64,000 bases of DNA, taken from assembly GCF_003626655.1 (NCBI RefSeq), contig NZ_RBAN01000001.1:2314828-2378827 (forward strand), given 5' to 3'. Of this stretch, positions 56,063 through 64,000 are shown one piece after another. Origin of the DNA: Micromonospora costi. Its GTDB lineage: Bacteria; Actinomycetota; Actinomycetes; Mycobacteriales; Micromonosporaceae. How positions within the stretch are numbered: the first letter of the stretch is position 1; the number at the start of each line of letters is the position of its first letter. Under the pieces are notes generated by a model. The model saw only the letters and a program-made list of their open reading frames with translations, was not told the origin of the DNA and did no database searches. The position numbers were made by a program, and so were the translations under genes.

Positions 56063-57931
56063 TCACTTCTTGTCCTCGTCCACGATCTCCGCGTCGACGA
56101 CGTCGTCGGCCCCGCCGGCCGCGCCGGTCTGGGTGCCGCCGGTCGCCCCGGCGCCCGGGCCGGCCTGGCCGCCCGCCTGCTGCTGACCCTGCTCGGACTG
56201 CTGCGCGTAGAGCAGCGAACCGGCCTGCTGGGAGACCTGCGCCAGCCGCTCGTGCGCCGACTTGATCTTCTCGATGTCCTGGCCGCCGAGCGCGCTGCGC
56301 AGTTCACCGAGCGCCTCGTTGAGCTGGTCGCGGTTCTCCGCCGGGAGCTTGTCGCCGCTCTCGGCGAGGAACTTCTCGGTCTGCCACTGGAGGGCCTCGG
56401 CCAGGTTGCGGGTCTCGGCCTCGTCGCGGCGGCGCTTGTCCTCCTCCGCGTGCTCCTCGGCGTCGCGGCGCATGCGCTCGATGTCATCCTTCGGCAGCGA
56501 GGAGCCGCCGGTGATGGTCATCTTCTGCTCCTTGCCGGTGCCGAGGTCCTTCGCGTGGACGTTCACGATGCCGTTCGCGTCGATGTCGAAGGTGACCTCG
56601 ATCTGCGGCACGCCGCGCGGCGCCGGCGGGAGGCCGGTCAGCTCGAAGGTGCCGAGCTTCTTGTTGTAGGCCGCGATCTCGCGCTCGCCCTGGAAGACCT
56701 GGATCAGCACCGACGGCTGGTTGTCGTCCGCCGTGGTGAAGACCTCGGAACGCTTCGTCGGGATGGTGGTGTTGCGCTCGATCAGCTTGGTGAAGATGCC
56801 GCCCTTGGTCTCGATGCCCAGGCTCAGCGGGGTCACGTCGAGCAGCAGGACGTCCTTGACCTCGCCCTTCAGCACACCGGCCTGGAGGGCGGCGCCGACG
56901 GCCACGACCTCGTCCGGGTTCACGCCCTTGTTGGGCTCCTTGCCGGTGAGCTGCTTGACCAGGTCGGTGACGGCCGGCATACGGGTCGAGCCGCCGACGA
57001 GGATCACGTGGTCGACGTCGGAGACCTTGATCCCGGCGTCCTTCACGGCCTGCTCGAACGGGCCCTTGCAGCGGTCCAGCAGGTCCTGCGTCATCCGCTG
57101 GAACTCGGCGCGGCTCAGCGTCACGTCGAGGTGCAGCGGGCCGGAGGCGCCGGCCGTGATGTACGGCAGGTTGATGTTGGTGGTGGTGGCGGCGGACAGC
57201 TCGATCTTGGCCTTCTCCGCGGCCTCCTTGAGCCGCTGCATGGCCATCTTGTCCTGGGCGAGGTCGATGCCGTGCTCGCCACGGAAGGTCTTCACCAGGT
57301 GGTCGATGATCCGCTGGTCCCAGTCGTCGCCACCGAGGTGGTTGTCACCGCTGGTCGACTTGACCTCGATGACACCCTCGGCCAGCTCCAGGAGGGAGAC
57401 GTCGAAGGTGCCGCCGCCGAGGTCGAAGACCAGGACGGTCTGCTCCTTGGAGCCCTTGTCCAGCCCGTACGCCAGGGCGGCCGCGGTCGGCTCGTTGACG
57501 ATCCGCAGCACGTTGAAGCCGGCGATCTCACCGGCCTCCTTGGTGGCCTGGCGCTGGCCGTCGTTGAAGTAGGCCGGAACGGTGATCACCGCGTCGGTGA
57601 TCTGCTCGCCCAGGTACGCCTCGGCGTCCCGCTTGAGCTTCATGAGCGTCCGGGCCGAGATCTCCTGGGGGGTGTACTTCTTGCCGTCGATGTCCACCGA
57701 CCAGTTGGTGCCGATCTCCCGCTTGACCGACCGGATGGTCCGGTCCGGGTTCGTCACCGCCTGGCGCTTGGCGACCTCACCGACGAGCACCTCGCCGTTG
57801 CGGGCGAACGCGACGATCGACGGGGTCGTCCGCGAGCCCTCAGCGTTGGCGATGACGGTGGGCTCACCGCCCTCGAGAACGCTGACGCAGGAGTTCGTCG
57901 TGCCGAGGTCGATACCGACCGCACGTGCCAT
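56063..57931 (-). CDS. dnaK: Chaperone protein DnaK
   Basis: The 622-residue Hsp70 of the cell. Signatures are [17 protein letters not shown] at residue 6, [26 protein letters not shown] and, in the substrate domain, [10 protein letters not shown]. The tail is rich in Gly/Gln and ends [14 protein letters not shown], with the usual acidic end. ATG 57931 is the start. Upstream a perfect HAIR site shows HspR control. It is the first gene of dnaK-grpE-dnaJ-hspR. Confidence 0.98.
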   Translation of the reverse strand: MARAVGIDLGTTNSCVSVLEGGEPTVIANAEGSRTTPSIVAFARNGEVLVGEVAKRQAVTNPDRTIRSVKREIGTNWSVDIDGKKYTPQEISARTLMKLKRDAEAYLGEQITDAVITVPAYFNDGQRQATKEAGEIAGFNVLRIVNEPTAAALAYGLDKGSKEQTVLVFDLGGGTFDVSLLELAEGVIEVKSTSGDNHLGGDDWDQRIIDHLVKTFRGEHGIDLAQDKMAMQRLKEAAEKAKIELSAATTTNINLPYITAGASGPLHLDVTLSRAEFQRMTQDLLDRCKGPFEQAVKDAGIKVSDVDHVILVGGSTRMPAVTDLVKQLTGKEPNKGVNPDEVVAVGAALQAGVLKGEVKDVLLLDVTPLSLGIETKGGIFTKLIERNTTIPTKRSEVFTTADDNQPSVLIQVFQGEREIAAYNKKLGTFELTGLPPAPRGVPQIEVTFDIDANGIVNVHAKDLGTGKEQKMTITGGSSLPKDDIERMRRDAEEHAEEDKRRRDEAETRNLAEALQWQTEKFLAESGDKLPAENRDQLNEALGELRSALGGQDIEKIKSAHERLAQVSQQAGSLLYAQQSEQGQQQAGGQAGPGAGATGGTQTGAAGGADDVVDAEIVDEDKK

Positions 57932-58022
57932 CTTCGCTTCCTCGCTTCGTAAGGTTGAGCAGGTGACGGGCACCGCCCGTTGAGCTGCCTGGCGGGCGCC
58001 GCCCGCAGCGACCCCACCACAA

Positions 58023-58043
58023 GTTGAGTGAACTTGACTCAAT
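58023..58043 (-). promoter_or_regulatory. HAIR operator of the dnaK operon
   Basis: TTGAGT-GAACTTG-ACTCAA is an exact match to the HAIR consensus for HspR. On the minus strand TTGACG followed about 17 bases later by ACTATT could be the promoter, so the operator sits over or just after the -10 region, 92 bases before the start codon. Confidence 0.93.
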
Positions 58044-58151
58044 AGTGCCACGCCACCGCAGATCGTCAAGTCGAAGTTGAGCCAACCCGACGCAACCCCG
58101 GTTGCTACTGATCGGTTGTCTTCCCTTGCATCGGTCGGGCACGCTTTAGCG

Positions 58152-59966
58152 GTGACGACGCACGGCGACCCCGCCACCCAGCCCGGCGCGCCCGCCGTCG
58201 CAGCCCGCGCCGGCTCGCCGGACGCCGCGGAGGACCCGACCGCCACCACCGGGGACGAGAGCCTCCCCGCCGCCCTGGGCGCCCTGCGGGCCGCGATCGG
58301 GGCGGCCCGGTTCCCGCTGACCCTGCCGTCGGCCGACCCGGCCCGCCGCGCCGCCACCGCCCTCACCGACCAGCTCGACGACTACCTGCTGCCCCGGCTC
58401 GCCCGCCTCGACGCGCCCCTGCTGGTGGTGGTCGGCGGCTCCACCGGGGCCGGCAAGTCGACGCTGGTCAACAGCCTCGTGAAGGCCCGGGTGAGCGCCG
58501 CCGGTGTCCTGCGGCCCACCACCCGCTCGCCGGTGCTCGTGTGCAGCCCGGCCGACTCGTCCTGGTTCCGCCAGGGGGAGCTGCTGCCCGGCCTGACCCG
58601 CCGCAACGAGCCGTCCGACGACCCCCGCACCCTCCAGCTCGTGACCGCCCCGGCCCTGCCGCCCGGGCTCGCGTTCCTCGACGCGCCCGACATCGACTCG
58701 GTGGTCGACGCCAACCGGGCCCTCGCCGGCCAGCTGCTGGCCGCGGCCGACCTCTGGCTCTTCGTCACCACCGCCGCCCGCTACGCCGACGCCGTCCCCT
58801 GGGAGCTGCTGCGCAGCGCGCGGGCCCGCGGGACAGTGATCGCCATGGTCCTCGACCGGGTGCCGCCGGAGGCGGGCGACGAGATCGCCGCGCACCTCAC
58901 CGAGATGCTCGCCGAGCAGGGGCTCGACCAGGCGCCGCTCTTCGTGCTGCCGGAGACCTGGGTGGACGGGCAGGGGCTGCTGCCCGAGCGGGTCACCGCC
59001 CCGCTTGCCGACTGGTTCGCCCGGCTGGCCGCCGACGCGGAGGCCCGGGCCGCCGTCGTCCGGCAGACGCTGGACGGGGCGCTGGCCGCGCTGCACCCGA
59101 CGGTCGAGGAGCTGGCCGGGGCCGCCGAAGAGCAACTCACCGCGGCCGACGCGCTCGACGAGCGGGTACGCGCCGCGTACCGGGGGGCGCACCGGACGGT
59201 CGAGGAGGGGCTGCGCGACGGCCGGCTGCTCCGCGGTGAGGTGCTCGCCCGCTGGCAGGAGTTCGTCGGCACGGGCGAGCTCTTCCGCACGCTGGAGGCC
59301 CGGATCGGGCGGCTGCGCGACCGGCTGTTCGCCGCGCTCACCGGCCGCCCGGCGCCGGCCGCCGAGCTGCGTACCGCGATCGAGTCCCAGCTCGTGACAC
59401 TGCTGCGGGGAGTGGCCGCCGAGGCGGCCGAGAACGCGTACACCGGGTGGAAGGCCCATCCGGCCGGCGCCGCGCTGCTGGAACCGGAGCTGGCCCACGC
59501 GGGCCCCGACCTGCCCGAGCGCGCCGAGCGGATGGTCCGGGACTGGCAGCGCGGGGTGCTGGAGCTGGTCCGGGCCGAGGGGGGCGACAAGCGCTTCGTG
59601 GCCCGCACCGCCGCGTACGCCGTGAACGCCACCGGCCTGGCCGTCATGATCGCGGTCTTCGCCTCGACCGCCTTCATCCCGACCGGGCTGGAGGTGGCGA
59701 CGGGCGCGGGCACCACGGTGGCGGCGCAGGCCGTGCTGCAGGCGATCTTCGGTGACCAGGCGGTGCGTACGCTCGCCACCAAGGCCCGTGCCGACCTGCT
59801 GGACCGGGTGCGGGCCCTGCTCGACGAGGAGGCCGCCCGCTACCTGGCCCGGAGCGCGGACGCCCGGCCGGGTCCGGAGACCGCCGACACGCTGCGCCGG
59901 GCCGCCGAGCGCGTGGAGAGCGCCCGACGCCGCAGCGGCCTGACCGCGGAGGGGCCGGCCCGGTGA
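58152..59966 (+). CDS. Dynamin-like GTPase 1
   Basis: A 604-residue dynamin-like protein. The P-loop [15 protein letters not shown] lies near residue 122, the switch region has PTTRSPV, and the DxxG motif reads [10 protein letters not shown] long helical region ([23 protein letters not shown]) leads to a hydrophobic hairpin ([33 protein letters not shown]) near residue 520 that could insert into membranes. GTG 58152 is a judgment, as no good RBS is visible. It is divergent from dnaK and coupled to the next GTPase gene by GTGA. Confidence 0.87.
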   Translation: MTTHGDPATQPGAPAVAARAGSPDAAEDPTATTGDESLPAALGALRAAIGAARFPLTLPSADPARRAATALTDQLDDYLLPRLARLDAPLLVVVGGSTGAGKSTLVNSLVKARVSAAGVLRPTTRSPVLVCSPADSSWFRQGELLPGLTRRNEPSDDPRTLQLVTAPALPPGLAFLDAPDIDSVVDANRALAGQLLAAADLWLFVTTAARYADAVPWELLRSARARGTVIAMVLDRVPPEAGDEIAAHLTEMLAEQGLDQAPLFVLPETWVDGQGLLPERVTAPLADWFARLAADAEARAAVVRQTLDGALAALHPTVEELAGAAEEQLTAADALDERVRAAYRGAHRTVEEGLRDGRLLRGEVLARWQEFVGTGELFRTLEARIGRLRDRLFAALTGRPAPAAELRTAIESQLVTLLRGVAAEAAENAYTGWKAHPAGAALLEPELAHAGPDLPERAERMVRDWQRGVLELVRAEGGDKRFVARTAAYAVNATGLAVMIAVFASTAFIPTGLEVATGAGTTVAAQAVLQAIFGDQAVRTLATKARADLLDRVRALLDEEAARYLARSADARPGPETADTLRRAAERVESARRRSGLTAEGPAR

Positions 59967-61648
59967 GCAACGTCGTGGGCCGGATGCGGGAGGCGTTCCG
60001 CGGCGGCGACCAGCGGGTCGATCCTGATCTCCTGCTCGCCCGCCTGGACGCCGTACGGCGCTTCCTCGCGGCGGCGGACGGTCGCCTGCCGGACGCCCAG
60101 CTCGTCCCCGCGCACACCCTGGTCGAACGCGCCGGCACCCGCCTGGCGCTGTCCCGGGACCACACCCTGGTGGCCCTGGCCGGCGCGACCGGCAGTGGCA
60201 AGTCCAGCCTGTTCAACGCGCTGGCCCGGCTGGAGCTCTCGCCGGTCGGGGTGCGCCGCCCGACCACCGGCGTGGCCCACGCCTGCGTCTGGGGTCCGCC
60301 GGAGGACGCCGGCCGCCTGCTCGACTGGGTCGGCGTCCTGCCCCGGCACCGGTTCGTCCGGGAGAGCGCGCTCGACGCGGACGACGAGGCGGCGCTGCGC
60401 GGCCTCGTCCTGCTGGACCTGCCCGACTTCGACTCGGTGCAGCGGTCCCACCGGCTGGAGGTGGACCGGCTGCTCGGCCTGGTCGACCAGGTGGTCTGGG
60501 TGGTGGACCCGCAGAAGTACGCCGACCGCGTGATCCACACCAGCTACCTGCGCGAGTTCCACCGGCACCGCGACGTCACCCTCGTCGTGCTCAACCAGGC
60601 CGACCGGCTGCCCCCGGCCGAGCTGCCCCGGGTCCTCGCCGACCTGCGCCGGCTGCTCGACGCCGACGGGCTGGAGGGCGTACCGCTGCTGACGACCACC
60701 GCCACCCAGCCGGACGGCATCACCGAGCTGCGCGGCGCCCTGGAACGGACGGTCGCCGAGCGGCAGGCGGCGCTGCGGCGGCTCGCCGGGGACGTGGACA
60801 CGGTGGTGGCCGGGCTCGACGAGCTGGTGGGCACCACCCGCCCCGCGGGCCCCGACGACACCACCGCCGACGAGCTGACCCGCGCTCTCGCGGGGACCGC
60901 CGGGGTGCCGGCCGTGACCGAGGCCGTGCAGCAGGCGTACCGGCACCGGGCGGTCGCCAGCACGGGCTGGCCGCTGGTGCGGGGCTGGCGCCGGTTGCGA
61001 CCCGACCCGCTGCGCCGCCTCCACCTGCCCGGCCCGGGCGGTGACAGCGCCGAGCCGGCGGAGAGCCTGGTCGCGGCGACCTCGGTGCCGGACCCGACCG
61101 CCGCGCAGCGCTCCGCGCTGGGTCTCGCGATCCGGGCGGTGGCCGACCGCGCCGGGTCGGAGCTGCCGGCGGGTTGGCCCACCGCGGTGACCGACGCCGC
61201 CCGGTCCCGTCTCGCCGACCTGCCGGACGCGCTGGACCGCGCGGTGGCCGGCACCGACCTCGGCCTGAACCGCCGACCGCTCTGGTGGCGGCTCGTGGGG
61301 GCCGTGCAGTGGCTCGTCACCCTCACGGCGCTCGCCGGGCTGGGCTGGCTGGTGCTCGGGTACGCGCTGCGCGCGCTCGGCCTGCCCGAGCTCGACAACC
61401 CGCGGGTGGGCGAGGTGCCGCTGCCCACCCTGCTGCTGCTCGGTGGCCTGCTCGCCGGGCTGCTCGTCGCCGCGCTGACCCGGCCCGTCGTCCGCTGGGC
61501 GGCGGCACGGGCACGGCGACGCGCCGAGCAACGACTCCTCACCGCCGTGTCGGTGGTGGGCGACGAGTACGTGCTCGCGCCCGTCCGGGACGTCCTCACC
61601 TCGTACGACGAGGCACGGGAAGCCCTGCGGGAGGCCGCCCGACACTGA
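59963..61648 (+). CDS. Dynamin-like GTPase 2
   Basis: A 561-residue partner of the gene before it. The P-loop is AGATGSGKSSLFNALARL, followed by RRPTTGVAHAC, the DxxG region LLDLPDFDSVQ and the G4-type LVVLNQADRLP. Near the C-terminus two strong membrane helices (WLVTLTALAGLGWLVLGYAL and PTLLLLGGLLAGLLVAALT) anchor it. The GTG start overlaps the stop of GTPase 1 by 4 bases. Streptomyces DynA and DynB form such a pair and stabilise the division site; a similar role is inferred. Confidence 0.87.
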   Translation: MSNVVGRMREAFRGGDQRVDPDLLLARLDAVRRFLAAADGRLPDAQLVPAHTLVERAGTRLALSRDHTLVALAGATGSGKSSLFNALARLELSPVGVRRPTTGVAHACVWGPPEDAGRLLDWVGVLPRHRFVRESALDADDEAALRGLVLLDLPDFDSVQRSHRLEVDRLLGLVDQVVWVVDPQKYADRVIHTSYLREFHRHRDVTLVVLNQADRLPPAELPRVLADLRRLLDADGLEGVPLLTTTATQPDGITELRGALERTVAERQAALRRLAGDVDTVVAGLDELVGTTRPAGPDDTTADELTRALAGTAGVPAVTEAVQQAYRHRAVASTGWPLVRGWRRLRPDPLRRLHLPGPGGDSAEPAESLVAATSVPDPTAAQRSALGLAIRAVADRAGSELPAGWPTAVTDAARSRLADLPDALDRAVAGTDLGLNRRPLWWRLVGAVQWLVTLTALAGLGWLVLGYALRALGLPELDNPRVGEVPLPTLLLLGGLLAGLLVAALTRPVVRWAAARARRRAEQRLLTAVSVVGDEYVLAPVRDVLTSYDEAREALREAARH

Positions 61649-61702
61649 TCCGCGCGGATCGCAACCGCTGTCGGGCGTGGCCGCGCGGCGTAGGGTCGGC
61701 GT

Positions 61703-62917
61703 ATGGCCACGCCCCCGACCCCGTACGACGCGGTCCTGCACGCCGCCCGTGACGTGACCCGGCTGGATTCGGCCCTGGACGCCGAGATGCTCGGCGCAGC
61801 GCTCCTCGGCAGCGTCTACGCGATCGCGGAGACCGACCGCAGCGCGGCCGTCCGGGAGTTCGTCGGCGGCTTCCTGGCCGCCACCGCCCGTCGGCGCACC
61901 GCCGCGGCGACCACCATCCGCTCCGTCTTCGCCGCGCTCGTGCCCGACGCCGAGGGCGCCGCCCGGGTCCGCCCGGGCAGCCAGGCGCCGCCCTGGTCGG
62001 GCCAGCTCGGCCGGGTGCACCTCACCGGCACCTGGGCGTACGGCGACGTGTACGGCGACCAGACCTCCTACCTGGCCACCTTCGCCTACGACGACGAGGC
62101 GGGCGGCCCGGAGCACGCCCTGGTGGCGCTCGTCGACCACAACATCGGCATCACAAAGGACGTCTTCGTCGGCGGGCCGGCGCGGCGGATCCTCGCCGAG
62201 GTCCGGCACCTGTGCGCGGCCGACGAGCTGACCTGGTTCCGGGAGGAGGACCCGGCCCGGATGCACGGCGAGGTGGCCCGCCACCTCACGGTCACCGACG
62301 ACCTCGGGGAGCTGCCCGGCGAGGGCTCCCTCGCCACCGACCGGGCGCTCGTCGGCGCCCGGCTCGCCGTACTGCCCGCCGCGGCGCCGCCACCACCGGG
62401 CGTCCCGCCCCTCTCCGCCACCGAGCGGACGGACCTGGTCCGCCGCTTCCTCGCCTCACCCGAGGCCGCCCGGGCCGGGCTGGACGCGGTCGACGGGGGG
62501 CCCGAGCTGGCGTCGCTGCACTTCTGCTTCAGCCTGCTGCTGGACCACGCGGCGAGCTTCCCCGACGCGGACCCGCTGCGCTGGAGCCCGACCGTCGCGG
62601 GCCTGTTCCTGCTCGACTGGGTGCACCGGCGGGCCGTGCTGGACATGGACGACGCCGCCATGCTGCCCCGGGTGCTGCGCGCCTGGGCACGGTACGCGTC
62701 CCGCAAGCGCGGGCTGCCGGAGACCGCGGCGGCGCAGACCGACGCCGCGATCGAGGAGATGGTGCCCGAGTTCGCCCGCCTCTACAGCACGGGCGAGCGG
62801 CGCAGCCCGGCCACCGCGGCCGTGGCGCAGCTGATGGCCGAGGGCGTCGACCCGGACGACCCGGCCGCGTTGGACGCCTGGATCGAGGCCAACCGCCACC
62901 GCCTCACCGACGACTGA
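61703..62917 (+). CDS. Conserved hypothetical protein downstream of the dynamin pair
   Basis: A 404-residue soluble protein of unknown function. It starts TPPTPYDAVLHAARDVTRL, has ALVALVDHNIGITKDVFVG in the middle, and a helical C-terminal region (RVLRAWARYASRKRGLPETAA). No membrane helix or recognised motif. ATG 61703 lies 54 bases after the second GTPase, so it may be in the same transcript. Confidence 0.8.
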   Translation: MATPPTPYDAVLHAARDVTRLDSALDAEMLGAALLGSVYAIAETDRSAAVREFVGGFLAATARRRTAAATTIRSVFAALVPDAEGAARVRPGSQAPPWSGQLGRVHLTGTWAYGDVYGDQTSYLATFAYDDEAGGPEHALVALVDHNIGITKDVFVGGPARRILAEVRHLCAADELTWFREEDPARMHGEVARHLTVTDDLGELPGEGSLATDRALVGARLAVLPAAAPPPPGVPPLSATERTDLVRRFLASPEAARAGLDAVDGGPELASLHFCFSLLLDHAASFPDADPLRWSPTVAGLFLLDWVHRRAVLDMDDAAMLPRVLRAWARYASRKRGLPETAAAQTDAAIEEMVPEFARLYSTGERRSPATAAVAQLMAEGVDPDDPAALDAWIEANRHRLTDD

Positions 62918-62939
62918 CCGGCGCGGGCCCACCCGGTGA

Positions 62940-63102
62940 GGTCGCCGGGCGGCGCCGGTCGGCGCACCGCGTCGCCGGGCGGCGGGCGGCGGGCGGTCAG
63001 CGCAACGCGCCGCCGGGCGGCGGGCGGTCGGCGCAACGCGTCGCCGGGCGGCGGGCGGTCAGCGCAACGCGTCGCCGGGCGGCGGGCGGTCAGCGCAACG
63101 CG
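62940..63102. repeat. 31-base tandem repeat including a stop codon
   Basis: CGCAACGCG recurs at 63001, 63032, 63063 and 63094, exactly 31 bases apart, with the rest of the unit (CGTCGCCGGGCGGCGGGCGGT) nearly identical. A fifth, diverged unit begins at 62963 with 7 extra bases. The last unit holds the end and stop codon (TCA at 63090) of the PAP2 gene, so earlier units are copies of that gene end. Confidence 0.9.
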
Positions 63103-63710
63103 GCGAAGACCAGGCCGGCGACGAGGCCGCCCACCAGGCCGCCCGCGAGGACCTGCGGCACGGTGTGGTCGCGCAGCCGCACCCGTGACCAGCCGACCAG
63201 GGCCAGCAGCGGCGCGGTGACGAGCAGCCGGGTGCCGAACGTGATGACCAGGATCACGACCGTGCCTGCCGCGACGGCCGAGTGGATGGACATCTTCCAC
63301 CAGTGGCTGACCGTCACGGCCACCACGAGGCCGACCACCCCGGCCGCCACGAGGGCCAGCACCGGACGCGGCGCGCCGAACACCGTTAGCAGGGCCAGCC
63401 CGGCGGCGACCGAGCAGAGACCGACGAGCAGCGGGACGCGGCGCTGCTCGCGCAGCCCGACGTGGTGGTCGGTGAGCCGCCCACGGCGCACGCCGCCGAC
63501 GATGTACGCGAACGGGATGCCGCTCACGAAGAGGGCGGCGAGCAGGCCCCAGCCCAGCCCTCGGGCGCCGCGGCTGCTCTGCCAGCCGACGGCGAGCACC
63601 AGCACCGAGACCAGCACCGCGGGCGCGGTCAACTCGGTGACCAGCCGGGCCAGCCGCAGGGCGGGGCCGGGTCGGGGCACGGTGGCCGTACGCTCCGCAC
63701 CGCCGCCCAC
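63090..63710 (-). CDS. PAP2-family membrane phosphatase
   Basis: A 206-residue membrane protein with about six helices. PAP2 motifs are visible as HWWKMSIHSAVAAG (central Ser-x-His) and WSRVRLRDHTVPQVLAGGLVGG (Arg and His). The first KxxxxxxRP motif, seen in classical PAP2 enzymes, is not clear. Such proteins dephosphorylate lipid phosphates. GTG 63710 follows GGAGGAG. Its stop codon lies in the last unit of a 31-base tandem repeat. Confidence 0.85.
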   Translation of the reverse strand: MGGGAERTATVPRPGPALRLARLVTELTAPAVLVSVLVLAVGWQSSRGARGLGWGLLAALFVSGIPFAYIVGGVRRGRLTDHHVGLREQRRVPLLVGLCSVAAGLALLTVFGAPRPVLALVAAGVVGLVVAVTVSHWWKMSIHSAVAAGTVVILVITFGTRLLVTAPLLALVGWSRVRLRDHTVPQVLAGGLVGGLVAGLVFAALR

Positions 63711-63797
63711 GCCGTCTCCTCCACGCGCACCCGCCGGCCGGACCGGGCCGGGCGGCTCAGCCGCTCCTGGACGTCACCGTACCGCCCTCCACGCCGT

Positions 63798-63868
63798 CGA
63801 TCATGCAGTTGTGGTGCCCCGCAAAAGCCGTGGAACACCATCAATCGGCAACCACAACTGCATGATCG
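63798..63868. repeat. GATC-containing palindrome, variant type C
   Basis: Perfect 18-base arms CGATCATGCAGTTGTGGT (63798-63815) and its complement (63851-63868), around a 35-base loop with GCC/GGC. The first eight bases share GATCATG with the core family. It lies before the PAP2 start, and past the end of a possible minus-strand gene that begins to the right. Confidence 0.87.
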
Positions 63869-63959
63869 CGGGGGCGGGGCGGGGGCGGGGCGGGCGGGGC
63901 GGGGCGGGGCGGGGGCGGGGGCGGGGGCGGGGGCGGGGGCGGGAGGGGGCGGGGCGGGG
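63869..63959 (+). repeat. G-tract repeat region
   Basis: About 90 bases made almost only of GGGGC and GGGGGC units on the plus strand. It starts directly at the palindrome's edge. At least fifteen runs of four or more G could form G-quadruplexes. No gene is present. Confidence 0.9.
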
Positions 63960-64000
63960 CTAGGCCGGGGGTGTGCTGGTGGGCTCCGACGCGCCGCCGG
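63960..64000 (-). CDS. Possible C-terminal end of a gene continuing beyond the window
   Basis: On the minus strand the last 41 bases can read GGASEPTSTPPA and a TAG stop. The codons are typical of this genome, but 12 residues cannot establish a gene; it would place palindrome C and the G-tract at this gene's 3' end. Confidence 0.3.
   Translation of the reverse strand, partial: GGASEPTSTPPA

Noticed and set aside
62940..63102. CRISPR array
   Set aside because: The 31-base units are head-to-tail with no unique spacers, and no cas gene is present.

Overview
The window is high-GC (by eye roughly 70-75%) actinobacterial chromosome, most likely from Micromonospora or a close relative in the Micromonosporaceae. 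The grounds are GC-rich codon third positions, frequent GTG starts, HspR/HAIR heat-shock control, an LPXTG surface protein, an EspI-like ATPase and conserved actinobacterial gene order. It is core chromosome: I see no transposase, integrase, prophage, CRISPR array, rRNA or tRNA.

Layout. 0-10.3 kb: the start of a radical SAM gene, then purM, purF, a sterol-carrier-like gene, a large exported Gly/Tyr-rich protein, comB, purL, purQ and purS. 10.7-12 kb: a secreted S1 protease and a YbjQ-like protein. 12.1-25 kb: purB, then a lipid block made of a thiolase divergent from a FabG4-type reductase and HtdX-type hydratase, two DedA paralogues around a two-component system, and a TetR regulator divergent from an SCP2 protein and an acyl-CoA dehydrogenase, followed by an acyl-CoA synthetase-like gene. 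25-34 kb: a SigE-family sigma factor with a membrane partner, purD, an AbiEi-type/nuclease fusion, purA, a diverged lipid-kinase-like protein and an EspI-like ATPase. 34-45 kb: DUF3151, LOG-like, fba, holin-like, LPXTG protein, DedA, ArsR, pyrE, SDR and small membrane proteins. 45-58 kb: clpB, a TetR/epoxide hydrolase pair, a KhtTU-like transporter, and dnaK-grpE-dnaJ-hspR. 58-64 kb: a translationally coupled pair of dynamin-like GTPases, a hypothetical gene and a PAP2 phosphatase.

How the genes work together. Eight purine genes (purM, F, L, Q, S, B, D, A) supply most of IMP synthesis and both steps to AMP. The acyl-CoA genes form a beta-oxidation or fatty-acid-remodelling set, and TetR-type inverted repeats of similar sequence lie at two promoters 6.6 kb apart. 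HspR probably represses both dnaK and clpB through matching HAIR sites.

The most unusual signal is non-coding. Seven long inverted repeats with GATC near their ends sit at gene 3' ends. Four share nearly the same 18-19 bp arm and an asymmetric loop core. Two genes have tandem repeats that copy their own stop codon, one of them running straight into such a palindrome. A second dispersed repeat pair lies at 50.5 and 53.0 kb.
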